Assembly: GCA_001784175.1 (NCBI GenBank)
Contig: MFPR01000037.1
Location: 1-64,000, forward strand
Reading direction: 5' to 3'
Length of the DNA: 64,000 nt
Source: Candidatus Lindowbacteria bacterium RIFCSPLOWO2_12_FULL_62_27
Lineage (GTDB): Bacteria > Lindowbacteria > 2-12-FULL-62-27
The position numbers and the translations under genes are program-made. The notes beneath the pieces are model-generated. The model saw nothing but the letters and a program-made list of their open reading frames with translations, did no database searches and was not told the origin of the DNA. This document shows, one piece after another, positions 26,846 to 35,494 of this stretch (the stretch's first letter is position 1; each line of letters opens with the position of its first letter).

Positions 26846-27862
26846 TCAACAGATTCTGGGCAGCGGGTCGCCGTCGAGCATGAGCAGACGGCGCGCGCCG
26901 CCGATGGGTGTTCTCATGACCACCCCGGCTTCACCCTTCAATACCGTTCCGATCCGGACGGCCTCCCGGCCGCGCGGGTGGTCCCGCATGGCCCGCAGGA
27001 CGCCGCTTGCGTATGTCTCATCAACCATGGCCACCAGTTTCCCCTCGTTGGCGACGTAGAGCGGGTCGAGTCCGAGCATCTGGCAGCCGGCGAGGACGCT
27101 GTTGCGAACCGGAACGGCGGTTTCCTCGATTTCGATGAGGACGCCGGATGCGCGGCTGATTTCGTTGAGGGCCGTCGCGAGGCCGCCGCGGGTCAGATCG
27201 CGCAGGACACGGACGGAACTGTGGACGCTCAGCATGTTTTCCACGAGGCCGTTCAACGGCGCGGCGTCGCTGCGCAGATCGCCCTCGAATCCCAGTCCTT
27301 CCCGCGCGTTCATCACCGTGATGCCGTGGTCGCCCAGCGTGCCGCTCACCAGCACCGCGTCTCCCACCCGCGCGTTGCGGCCCGACAGGGAAAGACCGTA
27401 GGGAATCATCCCGACGCCGGAGGTGACGATGTAGAGCCCGCTCGCGGCGCCGCGCTCGACGACCTTGGTGTCGCCCGTGACGAGTTCCACGCCGGCCTCT
27501 TTTGCGGCGTCTGCCATCGAATCGACGATGCGGTTCAGGGTTTCCCTTTCAAGCCCCTCCTCCAGGATGAGCGCGACCGAGAGGCCGAGGGGCCGGGCGC
27601 CGAGCATGGCCAGATCGTTGACCGTGCCGCAGACCGCGATGCGGCCGATGTCGCCGCCGGGAAACTCGATGGGCTTGACGACGTAGCCGTCGGTGGTGAA
27701 GGCGATTCTGCAATCGTCGGGCAATTTGAGTTCGGCCGAATCGTCGAGCGCCGCCAGCGGCTTGTTGTCAAACCGGCGGACAAACAGCGATTCGATCAAC
27801 TCGTGGGTGAGCCGCCCGCCCGCGCCGTGCGCGAGGAGGATCCGGCCGTTGGCTTCATTCAT
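26846..27862 (-). CDS. hypE: [NiFe] hydrogenase maturation protein HypE
   Basis: 338 residues from the ATG at 27862, overlapping the hypD stop by 4 bases. It is an AIR-synthase-like ATPase: LLAHGAGGRLTHELI, TTDGYVVKPIEFPGGDIGRIAVCGTVNDLAMLGA and LVTGDTKVV. The C-terminus ends in PRIC, whose last Cys receives the carbamoyl group from HypF and is dehydrated to thiocyanate, the source of the cyanide ligands of the active site. It works with HypF, HypC and HypD encoded just upstream. Confidence 0.97.
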   Translation of the reverse strand: MNEANGRILLAHGAGGRLTHELIESLFVRRFDNKPLAALDDSAELKLPDDCRIAFTTDGYVVKPIEFPGGDIGRIAVCGTVNDLAMLGARPLGLSVALILEEGLERETLNRIVDSMADAAKEAGVELVTGDTKVVERGAASGLYIVTSGVGMIPYGLSLSGRNARVGDAVLVSGTLGDHGITVMNAREGLGFEGDLRSDAAPLNGLVENMLSVHSSVRVLRDLTRGGLATALNEISRASGVLIEIEETAVPVRNSVLAGCQMLGLDPLYVANEGKLVAMVDETYASGVLRAMRDHPRGREAVRIGTVLKGEAGVVMRTPIGGARRLLMLDGDPLPRIC

Positions 27863-29016
27863 GATCGGACCGCCACCTCCTGCCGCCGCCGGGATTTCTT
27901 CCAACGGGACGTTTCGGTCAATCCATATTTGTACGCGGCTGCGCACGCGCCCTCGGACGAAACCATGCACGGGCCCACCGCCGTCTCCGGCGTGCAGGCC
28001 GCGCCGAAGAGGGGGCAGTCGGCCGGAAGGATCCGGCCCATCAGAATCGCGCCGCAGAGACAGCCTTTGGGTTCCGGAGGATCATGTGCGGGCATCCCCG
28101 GAAATTTTCTGACGGCATTGAACGCGTCGTATTCCGGCCGGAAGGCGAGCCCGGAGTCGGGGATCGCGCCCACGGCCCGCCACACGGCCTCGGCCGGGAG
28201 AAAAAATTCCTTGAGGATTCGCAGGGCGGCCGGGTTTCCTCCGGCGGGCACGCCGCGCGTGTATTGAATATCGATGGCCGCCTTTTCTTGACGGCAGAGC
28301 CGGAGGAGCATCGGGAGAGCCTCCAGAAGATCGAACGGCTCGAATCCCGCGATGATCCCGGGGACGCCGAACTCGTCGGCGACGAACCGGTACGGATCAA
28401 GTCCGATGATGGCGCTGACGTGGCCGGGCAGAATGAACCCGTCGATGTGATGGTCCCTGCGGGCCAGAATCGCGCGGAGGGCCGGCGGCACGAGCTTGAA
28501 CAGAGGGAACACGGAAAAATTCCGGATGCCTTCCCGCGCCGCCGCCCGCACGGTCGCCGCCACCAGCGGCGCGGTGGTTTCGAAACCCACGCCGAGAAAA
28601 ATAAATTCTCTTTGCGGATCTCCCCGGGCCAACTCCAGCGCGTCGGCGGGCGAGTAGGCCATCCGCACGTCCGCGCCGAGCGCCCGCGCATCGGAGAGGC
28701 TTCCGGCGCTGCCCGGAACCTTCATCATGTCGCCGAACGTGACGAGCGTTACGCCGGGCTGCCGGGCGAACCATACGGCCCGGTCCACATCCCCGGGCGT
28801 GGTGACGCACACCGGACAGCCGGGGCCGGACAGAAGGCGGACGGTGTCGGGCAGCATCCCGCGCAGGCCGGAGGCCGCGAAGGACATCGTGTGCGTGCCG
28901 CAGACCTCCATGATCTGCACCGCGTCCCGGCCGGTCCGCCGGCAGATTTCAGCCGACCTCCGCACGATCTCGTCGAGCGTCGCGCGGACCGACTCGATCG
29001 CGCCTGCCGGAATCAT
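27859..29016 (-). CDS. hypD: [NiFe] hydrogenase maturation protein HypD
   Basis: 385 residues. Conserved HypD motifs are IMEVCGTHTMSFAASGLR, LSGPGCPVCVTT, VTFGDMMKVPGS, FLGVGFETTAP and FILPGHVSAIIG, plus the C-terminal Cys cluster around PKGCLCG, CPLFG, CTPETAVGPCMVSSEGAC that holds a [4Fe-4S] centre. It builds the Fe(CN)2CO group with HypC. Start and stop overlap hypC and hypE by 4 bases each, showing translational coupling. Confidence 0.97.
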   Translation of the reverse strand: MIPAGAIESVRATLDEIVRRSAEICRRTGRDAVQIMEVCGTHTMSFAASGLRGMLPDTVRLLSGPGCPVCVTTPGDVDRAVWFARQPGVTLVTFGDMMKVPGSAGSLSDARALGADVRMAYSPADALELARGDPQREFIFLGVGFETTAPLVAATVRAAAREGIRNFSVFPLFKLVPPALRAILARRDHHIDGFILPGHVSAIIGLDPYRFVADEFGVPGIIAGFEPFDLLEALPMLLRLCRQEKAAIDIQYTRGVPAGGNPAALRILKEFFLPAEAVWRAVGAIPDSGLAFRPEYDAFNAVRKFPGMPAHDPPEPKGCLCGAILMGRILPADCPLFGAACTPETAVGPCMVSSEGACAAAYKYGLTETSRWKKSRRRQEVAVRS

Positions 29017-29219
29017 CGGGCGATCAGCCTCTCCGCGATTTCAGGCTCCATCGAAAGATCGACGGTCTGGATCGCAAAGCCCGCGTGGATCAGCACGACA
29101 TCGCCGACCTCCGCGTCCGGCAAAAGGTCCAGCGCGACGGCGCGGACCAAGCCCCCAAAATCGGCGCGACCCATCGTTCCGGTCCGCTCAATGATCCGAC
29201 CCGGTATGGCCAGACACAT
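29013..29219 (-). CDS. hypC: [NiFe] hydrogenase maturation chaperone HypC
   Basis: 68 residues beginning MCLAIPGRII; the N-terminal Cys (after Met removal) binds the iron group carried with HypD, and the GDVVLIHAGFAIQ stretch is typical of the HypC/HupF OB fold. It starts 7 bases after hypF and overlaps hypD by 4 bases. Confidence 0.96.
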   Translation of the reverse strand: MCLAIPGRIIERTGTMGRADFGGLVRAVALDLLPDAEVGDVVLIHAGFAIQTVDLSMEPEIAERLIAR

Positions 29220-29225
29220 GCGCGG

Positions 29226-31556
29226 TCACCTCCCGTCAGAAATACGGCGGCGCGCGACCCAGGCCTGGCCGAGCGCGATGCCGCCGTCGTTGGCCGGAAT
29301 TTTTTCCGGCGCGTACAACTCCAGTTGCGCGTCCATCAAGGCGCGGTCGAAAAGTTCCAGAAACCGCATGTTTTGAAATACCCCGCCGCCGGCGACCACC
29401 GGGGCTGAACGCAGATTCCACTCTTGCGCCAGTGTCTCGCACATCCGCGCGGCTCCGGCCGCCAGTCCGCGATGGAAGCGGGTCGAGATCACCACCGGCC
29501 CCAGGTTCCGTTGACGGTCGGCCACCGCCGCGCGGATGGCCGGCCGGGGATCGAGGACGAATCCGGACGGAAGGTGTTTGACTCGAAACTCGTATTCTCC
29601 GAGTACGCTGTCGCTGTACATGTCTTCCAGCTCCATGGCGCCCTGCGCCTCATACGTGACGGACGCTCGAAGTCCGGCGATCGCCGCCACGGCGTCGAAG
29701 AGCCGGCCGGCGCTGGACGTCGTGAAGGTCAGGCCGGGCCGGCGCGCGATGCGGGACATGGAATCGAGCGTCCTCGACGGGACCGCCGGAAAAAGGTTCC
29801 GAGCCGCTGACAGAGCCTCCTCCGGGCCGAGCGATACCATGAGCCACGAAAGCGCCATCCGCCAGATTTCCTCGACCGCCCGGTCTCCTCCCGGCTGTGG
29901 GACAGGCAACAAGTGTCCGAGCCGTTCGAACCGGTCGCCATCGATCCGAAGAAACTCGCCGCCCCACAGCGTCCCGTCCGTTCCGAGTCCCACGCCGTCG
30001 AAGGCGACGCCCAGGACCGGCGGCTCCAGGCCGTGTTCGGCCATCGTCGCGGCGATGTGCGCGTGATGGTGCTGCACGGTAAGAACGGCGCTTTCGGGAA
30101 GACCCCACGCGGCGGCCAGCGCCGTCGCTTTGCGCGAGGACACCATGTCCGGATGGAGATCCCTCGCCACACAGGCGGGTCGCACGTTGAGAAATCCAAT
30201 CAGCCGCTCGACGGCCTCGTCATAAAACGAGCCGTTGGCCGTTCCCGCAAGATCGCCGATATACTGCGTCAGAAACGCCTCGTCCCCGCGCGTCACGCAG
30301 CCGGAGCCCTTCAAATCGGTGCCTGCCGAAAAAATGCACGGGCCGGCCGCAGCCAGGCGTACCGGGTTCGGAACAAATCCCCGCGCGCGCCGGATCACGC
30401 GCGCGGTTCCGCCACTCAGCGCCACCACGCTGTCATCGCAGCGGTTGTGGATGGGGCGGTCGTGGATCAAAAATCCGTCCGCGATCCTGCCGAGCCGCTG
30501 CAGTCCCTCCTCGGGATCACGGCAGATCGGTTCTCCCGGCGGATTGCCCGAGGTCATGACGAGAAGGTCCGGCCCTCCCCGCCGGCCGAGCGCATGAAAC
30601 AGCGCGACATGCAGAGGCGTGTAGGCGAGCATGAGACCGATCTGGTCAAGTCCCGGCGCCAGCCACTCCAAAAAACGGGAGGCCGACGACAGCGTGACGA
30701 CCGGCGCGGCTGTGGATGTCAAAAGTGTCTCCGCCTCCGCAGAGATTTCTGCGGCCTGTCGTGCCGATGCAAGGCCGGCGGTCATCACGGCAAGGGGTTT
30801 GTGCGGCCGTCTCTTACGGAGGCGCAGCGTTTCAACTGTATCTTTTCTGGCGGCGTCGCAGGCCAGGTGAAATCCGCCAAGCGACTGGATCGCCACAATT
30901 TCTCCTCTCACGAGCGCCTCGACTGCCGCGCCAAGCGCCTCTCTTCCGCGGCACGCCGGAGAACCGCGGGCCATCCACGACAGGCGGGGGCCGCAGGCGG
31001 GGCAGGCGTTGGGCTGGGCGTGGAATCGCCGGTCGGCCGGATTCTCGTATTCCGACCGGCACTCGGGGCACATCCGGAATTCGCGCATGGTCGTATTGGG
31101 CCGGTCGTAGGGCAGCGCGGATACGATGGTGAACCGCGGGCCGCAGTTCGTGCAATTCGTGAACGGGTAGAGATACCGCCGGTTGGAGGGCGTCCGCATC
31201 TCGGCCCGGCAGTCCCCGCAGACGGCCGCGTCCTCCGGCACCAGCGCCGCCGCCTCACCCGCCGATTCCGTCCGGCTCGGAAGGATGGCGAACGGGCAGG
31301 GCAGATCGCCGGCCGGCGGCACGGACAGCACATGGAACCGCCGGATGGCGGACAGAACCGGGAGGCGACCCCGCAGGCGGTCAACAAACGCCGCCACCGT
31401 CTCCGTCGGACCCTCCGCCTCGATCGTCGCGCCCTCCGGGCCGTTCGACACCCACCCCTCCAGCCCGATTTCCTGCGCATACCGGCATACGGCAGGCCGA
31501 AGGCCCACGCCTTGGACTTTTCCGGTTATCTCAATCCTTACCCGTCTCCTGCCCAT
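29226..31556 (-). CDS. hypF: carbamoyltransferase HypF
   Basis: 776 residues from the ATG at 31556 (MGRRRVRIEITGKVQGVGLRP). Domain order is complete: acylphosphatase-like domain 1-90 with GKVQGVGLRP; two zinc-finger units with CGDC/CTNCGPRF and CPEC/CPACGPRL (about 105-180); YrdC-like domain about 195-375; Kae1-like domain to the end with VQHHHAHIAATMAEHGL and GVAFDGVGLGTDGTLWGGEF. It makes carbamoyl-AMP and transfers carbamoyl to the HypE C-terminal Cys. It begins 5 bases after the cNMP-binding gene. Confidence 0.96.
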   Translation of the reverse strand: MGRRRVRIEITGKVQGVGLRPAVCRYAQEIGLEGWVSNGPEGATIEAEGPTETVAAFVDRLRGRLPVLSAIRRFHVLSVPPAGDLPCPFAILPSRTESAGEAAALVPEDAAVCGDCRAEMRTPSNRRYLYPFTNCTNCGPRFTIVSALPYDRPNTTMREFRMCPECRSEYENPADRRFHAQPNACPACGPRLSWMARGSPACRGREALGAAVEALVRGEIVAIQSLGGFHLACDAARKDTVETLRLRKRRPHKPLAVMTAGLASARQAAEISAEAETLLTSTAAPVVTLSSASRFLEWLAPGLDQIGLMLAYTPLHVALFHALGRRGGPDLLVMTSGNPPGEPICRDPEEGLQRLGRIADGFLIHDRPIHNRCDDSVVALSGGTARVIRRARGFVPNPVRLAAAGPCIFSAGTDLKGSGCVTRGDEAFLTQYIGDLAGTANGSFYDEAVERLIGFLNVRPACVARDLHPDMVSSRKATALAAAWGLPESAVLTVQHHHAHIAATMAEHGLEPPVLGVAFDGVGLGTDGTLWGGEFLRIDGDRFERLGHLLPVPQPGGDRAVEEIWRMALSWLMVSLGPEEALSAARNLFPAVPSRTLDSMSRIARRPGLTFTTSSAGRLFDAVAAIAGLRASVTYEAQGAMELEDMYSDSVLGEYEFRVKHLPSGFVLDPRPAIRAAVADRQRNLGPVVISTRFHRGLAAGAARMCETLAQEWNLRSAPVVAGGGVFQNMRFLELFDRALMDAQLELYAPEKIPANDGGIALGQAWVARRRISDGR

Positions 31557-31561
31557 TCGGT

Positions 31562-32044
31562 CTATCCTTTCGATTCGGAATTCTCGGGCGTCTGCCAGTC
31601 GTGAATATTCAAAAGCTGAAGGCGCGTGTGGCGAAGGCGTTTCGAAATGAGCTGGGCCACGCGGCACATGAGTTTGTATCCGGACTGCGGCCGGGTCTTG
31701 AACAGCTTCGCCAGTTTCCTGCCTTCGACAATCAGCGCCTCTGACGGCTCGACGGCGACGGCCGATGCGGTGTACCGGCGCGGCGGCACCATGGCCGACC
31801 AGGAAAAGGCTTGGCCGGGCTGGACCGTATAGACCAGCGCGTGCTGGCCCCGGACGCCGTTCATCATGATCACCACGCGGCCCTTCAGAAGCGTGTATAG
31901 ATGCGTGGCCGGCCGCTCCTCCGCAAAGAGCGTTTCTCCTTTCGAGAACTCTCTGATCGAGCAAAGCTCCGCCAGCTCCTCGATTTCTTTGCGGTCAAAG
32001 TCCTCAAACAGCGCCATCTGGCGGACCAATTTCGTGTCAACCAT
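31562..32044 (-). CDS. cyclic-nucleotide-binding domain protein without DNA-binding domain
   Basis: 160 residues from the ATG at 32044 with a strong AAGGAGGTGG site. Residues 5-130 form a Crp/Fnr-type cNMP-binding barrel (LFEDFDRKEIEELAELCSIREFSKGETLFAEE, HLYTLLKGRVV); the usual phosphate-binding cassette is divergent (WSAMVPPRRYTASAVA). The C-terminal helix continues to SKRLRHTRLQL but no helix-turn-helix follows, so it is not a classical transcription factor. It overlaps the protease gene by 8 bases and lies inside the hydrogenase unit, which suggests a post-translational or electron-transfer-related control role. That role is inference. Confidence 0.85.
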   Translation of the reverse strand: MVDTKLVRQMALFEDFDRKEIEELAELCSIREFSKGETLFAEERPATHLYTLLKGRVVIMMNGVRGQHALVYTVQPGQAFSWSAMVPPRRYTASAVAVEPSEALIVEGRKLAKLFKTRPQSGYKLMCRVAQLISKRLRHTRLQLLNIHDWQTPENSESKG

Positions 32045-32573
32045 ATTGTTCCACCTCCTTCTTCCATGTTGACGCCCCCGCCTGAGCGTCCGACATCCCT
32101 GTCGGACGGTGGGCGGGAACGGCTGACTTCCATGTCGCCGCCGCCTCCCGCCGGACCGCCTCCAGGATGTGGGGCCATGCGGCTTTGAGTTCGGCGCTCA
32201 GCTCCGTCCCGGGCCGGACTCGCGCGGGCTGCACGCCCAGAATGCGCACGGCGCCGGCCGCCGGATAAAACTGCATGAATCGAAGAACCTCGACGATTCC
32301 GTGATCGTGCGCCGACCAGGCGCGGCGCGCCGTCAAAAGTTCGGGCCGGATCGGCGCGACCTCGCCGGGCTGCCCGCCGAATCCGGCGGCGTCCACCACC
32401 AGGATCTCGTCGTAGGCGTCGAAATATTCCAGGAGCGCCAGCCCGCCCGTCCCGCCGTCCTCCACCGTCACGCCCAACTCCGCCTCCTCCGGTTTCAGCG
32501 CGCGCGCCACATGCACGCCGACGCCGTCGTCGCCCATGAGGAGGTTCCCGACGCCCAGGAGCAGCCGGCCCAT
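32037..32573 (-). CDS. hydrogenase maturation protease (HycI/HyaD family)
   Basis: 178 residues from the ATG at 32573, two bases after the large-subunit stop. Family marks are LLLGVGNLLMGDDGVGVHVARAL with the metal-binding Asp, VDAAGFGG and the conserved SAHDHGI. It removes the C-terminal tail of the hydrogenase large subunit after nickel insertion. The last about 30 residues (THE part after AAATWKSAV) are variable and may be a non-conserved extension. Confidence 0.9.
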   Translation of the reverse strand: MGRLLLGVGNLLMGDDGVGVHVARALKPEEAELGVTVEDGGTGGLALLEYFDAYDEILVVDAAGFGGQPGEVAPIRPELLTARRAWSAHDHGIVEVLRFMQFYPAAGAVRILGVQPARVRPGTELSAELKAAWPHILEAVRREAAATWKSAVPAHRPTGMSDAQAGASTWKKEVEQYG

Positions 32574-32575
32574 GG

Positions 32576-33889
32576 CTACTTCCTGAACTCCACGTTCAGC
32601 ATATGCGTCGAACACGAAATGCACGGATCGTAGGCGCGCAGCAGCATCTCGCACTGCAGGCGCACCTCCGATTCCGGCCGGTCCAAAATCTGAGGCACCA
32701 TTTCCCGGAGGTCCTGCTCGATCCGGGCAAGGTTCTGGCCCGTGGGGATGACGCAATTGGCGTGGGCGATATGCCCCAGGCCGTCCATTTCGTATTCGTG
32801 ATAGAGCGTGCCGCGCGGGACCTCGACGGCGCCGACGCCGTGGCCGGACGTTTCCGGGACCCGCGCCGGTTTTTCGTCCTTCAACCCAAGCGAGATCACC
32901 GATCGAACCGAGTCAGCGATCTCGTCCAGAAGGTGGACGCATTCGACGACCTGCGCCGCGTTGTTGCCGAAGGGATTGTCCTTCATCTGTTCGAGATCCA
33001 GCGCCGCGGCGGCCCGGCGGGCGCGCGGGGACAGGGTCTCGCGGCCGTTCAGGTTGTACCGGGCGAGCGCGCCGACCGCGAAGGGTTTGTGGTGGAAGTG
33101 CGCGTGTTTGGCCGTTGAATGCCGCACGACCGACTCCTTGATCAGGCTGAGGTACTGGTCCGGGTCGACGGGTCCCAGCTTGCTCGATTCGATCCGCCCG
33201 CCGTAGAAGGAGTAACGGTCGGCCTGCCGAAGCGCCAGATACTCGGTGTCCCGTTTGAAATCCGGAAACCGGATGCCCTCGAACAGCTTCACCGTCTCGT
33301 CGATGTCCGCATCCGCCGCCGGCGCCGCCTTCAAGATCTCGCGGAGTTCCCCCTCGGCCGGAATTCGCGTGAACCCGCCGACCTTCATCGACACCGGGTG
33401 GATGTGCCGCCCGCCGATCACGGCCATGATCCGGTTCGCGAATTTCTTGAGCCTGAGCGCGCGCTGCACCACTTCGCCGTTCTTCTCCGCCAGCGGGATC
33501 ACGCTGGGCGCCGAGAAGGCGTCCGGCGCCACCAGGAAGTACAGATGGAGAATGTGGCTCTGAAGAATCTCCGCGTGCAGCATGATCTGCCGAAGGAGGA
33601 TTGTCTGGGCCGAAGGCTCGATGCCGTAGGCCGTCTCGACCGCCCTGATCGACGCCGTCGTGTGGCCGACCGAGCAGATCCCGCAGATGCGGGAGGTCAA
33701 CTCCGGCGCGGCCGGCGCGTCCTGGCCCACCAGCATCGACTCGAAAAACCGCGGCGACTCGACGATCTCCAGCCGCACCTCCTCCACAACGCCCTCCCGG
33801 ATGTTCACGACGATGTTGCCGTGCCCTTCCACGCGCGCCACGTGCTCGATCGTCATCGTCCGGTCGGCGCCAAGCGGATGGTCATGCAT
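32576..33889 (-). CDS. hydA: [NiFe] hydrogenase large (alpha) subunit, group 3b-like
   Basis: 437 residues. Nickel ligands come from RICGIC (C69, C72) and DPCISCSTH near the C-terminus; the eight residues after that His (MLNVEFRK) are the tail expected to be cut by the adjacent protease. The start RTMTIEHVARVEGHGNIVV and the soluble, signal-less sequence point to a group 3 cytoplasmic enzyme. Gene order hydB-hydG-hydD-hydA is that of the NAD(P)-linked sulfhydrogenase of Thermococcales and of bacterial group 3b enzymes. It overlaps the small-subunit gene by 8 bases. Confidence 0.95.
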   Translation of the reverse strand: MHDHPLGADRTMTIEHVARVEGHGNIVVNIREGVVEEVRLEIVESPRFFESMLVGQDAPAAPELTSRICGICSVGHTTASIRAVETAYGIEPSAQTILLRQIMLHAEILQSHILHLYFLVAPDAFSAPSVIPLAEKNGEVVQRALRLKKFANRIMAVIGGRHIHPVSMKVGGFTRIPAEGELREILKAAPAADADIDETVKLFEGIRFPDFKRDTEYLALRQADRYSFYGGRIESSKLGPVDPDQYLSLIKESVVRHSTAKHAHFHHKPFAVGALARYNLNGRETLSPRARRAAAALDLEQMKDNPFGNNAAQVVECVHLLDEIADSVRSVISLGLKDEKPARVPETSGHGVGAVEVPRGTLYHEYEMDGLGHIAHANCVIPTGQNLARIEQDLREMVPQILDRPESEVRLQCEMLLRAYDPCISCSTHMLNVEFRK

Positions 33890-34661
33890 AGCCGGTCAGC
33901 TCTCGTCGAAGATCCTCGGGAACGGCCGACGCGTTGAAAAGGTCCACGCGCCGGCGGATCGCCTCCGAGTTGAGACCCTTTTCCCTCAACAGGGTTCGCA
34001 TGAGCGCAACGTTCGGGTCCGGCGCAAGGCCCCGGCAGCCGTCGCAACCGGCGCCGTACGCCGGGCAGATGGCCCGGCATCCTCCGCGAACAACCGGTCC
34101 CATGCACGTGCCGCCCTTGTGGAAGAGGCAGATGTTTTCGCGAAGCTTGCACTCGAAGCAGACGGGAGCGGTCGGATCGGCCGGTTTCCGGCCCACGGCG
34201 AGAGCATAGAGGTAACGGACCAGTTCATCCTTGTCGACCGGACAGCCGTGCAGTGTGAAGTCGACCGGGACGACGGCCGAAACGGGCCGGACGTCCGACG
34301 TGTGGATCCAGGACGAGTACGGGCCGTACACGCGCTCCTTCGCCGCCTCGTTGCCCTGCCGGTTCTTGATCGCGTTCACGCCGCCAAGGTCCGCGCACGC
34401 GCCGAACGCCACCACCCGCCGGCTTCGCATCCGGATCGTCCGCACCGCCGACTCGTCGTGCGCGGTGGAAACCGATCCCTCCACGAACGCCACGTCCGCG
34501 TCCGCGTCCAGCTCGCCTCCCTCGTAGGAACTCGCCTCCCGGAACCGGACGATCTCGACCTGCTGGAGGATATCCAGCAGCCGGTCCTCACATTCGAGAA
34601 ACGCGAGCTGGCAGCCCTCACAACTCGTGAGGCTGTAAAACGCGACCCGAAGCTTGTTCAT
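33882..34661 (-). CDS. hydD: [NiFe] hydrogenase small (delta) subunit, group 3b-like
   Basis: 259 residues, no Tat signal, hence cytoplasmic. The proximal cluster ligands lie in SLTSCEGCQLAFLE, GACADLGG and LHGCPVDKDEL; the Cys-rich segment CFECKLRENICLFHKGGTC...GGCRAICPAYGAGCDGC supplies two further Fe-S clusters. It passes electrons from the Ni-Fe site to HydG/HydB. Its start overlaps hydG by 4 bases. Confidence 0.94.
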   Translation of the reverse strand: MNKLRVAFYSLTSCEGCQLAFLECEDRLLDILQQVEIVRFREASSYEGGELDADADVAFVEGSVSTAHDESAVRTIRMRSRRVVAFGACADLGGVNAIKNRQGNEAAKERVYGPYSSWIHTSDVRPVSAVVPVDFTLHGCPVDKDELVRYLYALAVGRKPADPTAPVCFECKLRENICLFHKGGTCMGPVVRGGCRAICPAYGAGCDGCRGLAPDPNVALMRTLLREKGLNSEAIRRRVDLFNASAVPEDLRRELTGYA

Positions 34662-35494
34662 GAAACGGCCTCCGGGAGGGCGGCGAGCCGATCGTACCGG
34701 AAGACGGGGCCGTCGAGACAGACGTACACATCATTGATCTGGCAGTGACCGCATTTGCCCATGCCGCACTTCATGCGGCGCTCCAGCGACAGGTAGATCC
34801 GGTCGTCCGGAATGTGCCGTTGCTGGAGTTTGCGCATCACGAACCGGTACATGATGGGCGGGCCGCAGGCGACGACGACGGTCGAGGTCGGCCAGATCTC
34901 GATCTGGGGGATGAGGTTGGTGATGAGGCCCACACTGCCCGTCCATCCCTTCTTGGCGGTGTCGACCGTCGCCTCGATGTTGATTTTCCCCTCGTTTCGC
35001 CAGGCGTTGTATTCGTCGGCGAACAACAGCGTTTCGGGCGTTCGGGCGCCGATCAGAAGCGTCACCTTTTTGAAGCGGTCCCGGTAGTCGCAGATGTATT
35101 GGACAAGGGACCGGAGGGGCGCCAGCCCCAGTCCGCCCGCGATCATGAGCACGTCCTGGCCCATGCACTTCTCCAGCGGCGCCCCGCAGCCGAACGGCCC
35201 CCGGATGCCGACCCGCCCGCCCGCCTTGACCCGGTGCAGGGCCTCCGACACGTTCCCGGTCCGGCGGATGCACAGGTCGAATCCGCTGGTGCGCGTGAAT
35301 GACGACGAAACGGAAATCGGCGCCTCGCCGATGCCCGGCAGCGACACCTGCACAAACTGGCCGGGCAAATGCCCCAGCGCGCGGTGCGGCAATATGAGAT
35401 GGAACAGCCGTTCGGTGGCCGTCAACGGCCGAACCTCCGTCGCGGTCGCGATTTCCGGCCGGTAGTCTCCCTGGTCAGGCGGCGCGTCCGACAC
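34658..35494 (-). CDS. hydG: FAD/NAD(P)-binding hydrogenase (gamma) subunit
   Basis: 278 residues from a GTG at 35494, with AAGGAGGTGG about 11 bases upstream; this overlaps hydB by 20 bases. It is a ferredoxin-reductase fold: FAD region PISVSSSFTRT, NAD(P) region IAGGLGLAPLRSLVQYI and VVACGPPIMYRFV, and at the C-terminus a [2Fe-2S] motif CGMGKCGHCQINDVYVC as in PyrK-type subunits. It exchanges electrons between NAD(P)H and the hydrogenase clusters. Confidence 0.93.
   Translation of the reverse strand: MSDAPPDQGDYRPEIATATEVRPLTATERLFHLILPHRALGHLPGQFVQVSLPGIGEAPISVSSSFTRTSGFDLCIRRTGNVSEALHRVKAGGRVGIRGPFGCGAPLEKCMGQDVLMIAGGLGLAPLRSLVQYICDYRDRFKKVTLLIGARTPETLLFADEYNAWRNEGKINIEATVDTAKKGWTGSVGLITNLIPQIEIWPTSTVVVACGPPIMYRFVMRKLQQRHIPDDRIYLSLERRMKCGMGKCGHCQINDVYVCLDGPVFRYDRLAALPEAVS

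Noticed and set aside
29913-31604. Open + frame of 563 codons opposite hypF
   Set aside because: HypF motifs are continuous on the - strand; the opposite frame has no recognisable domain.
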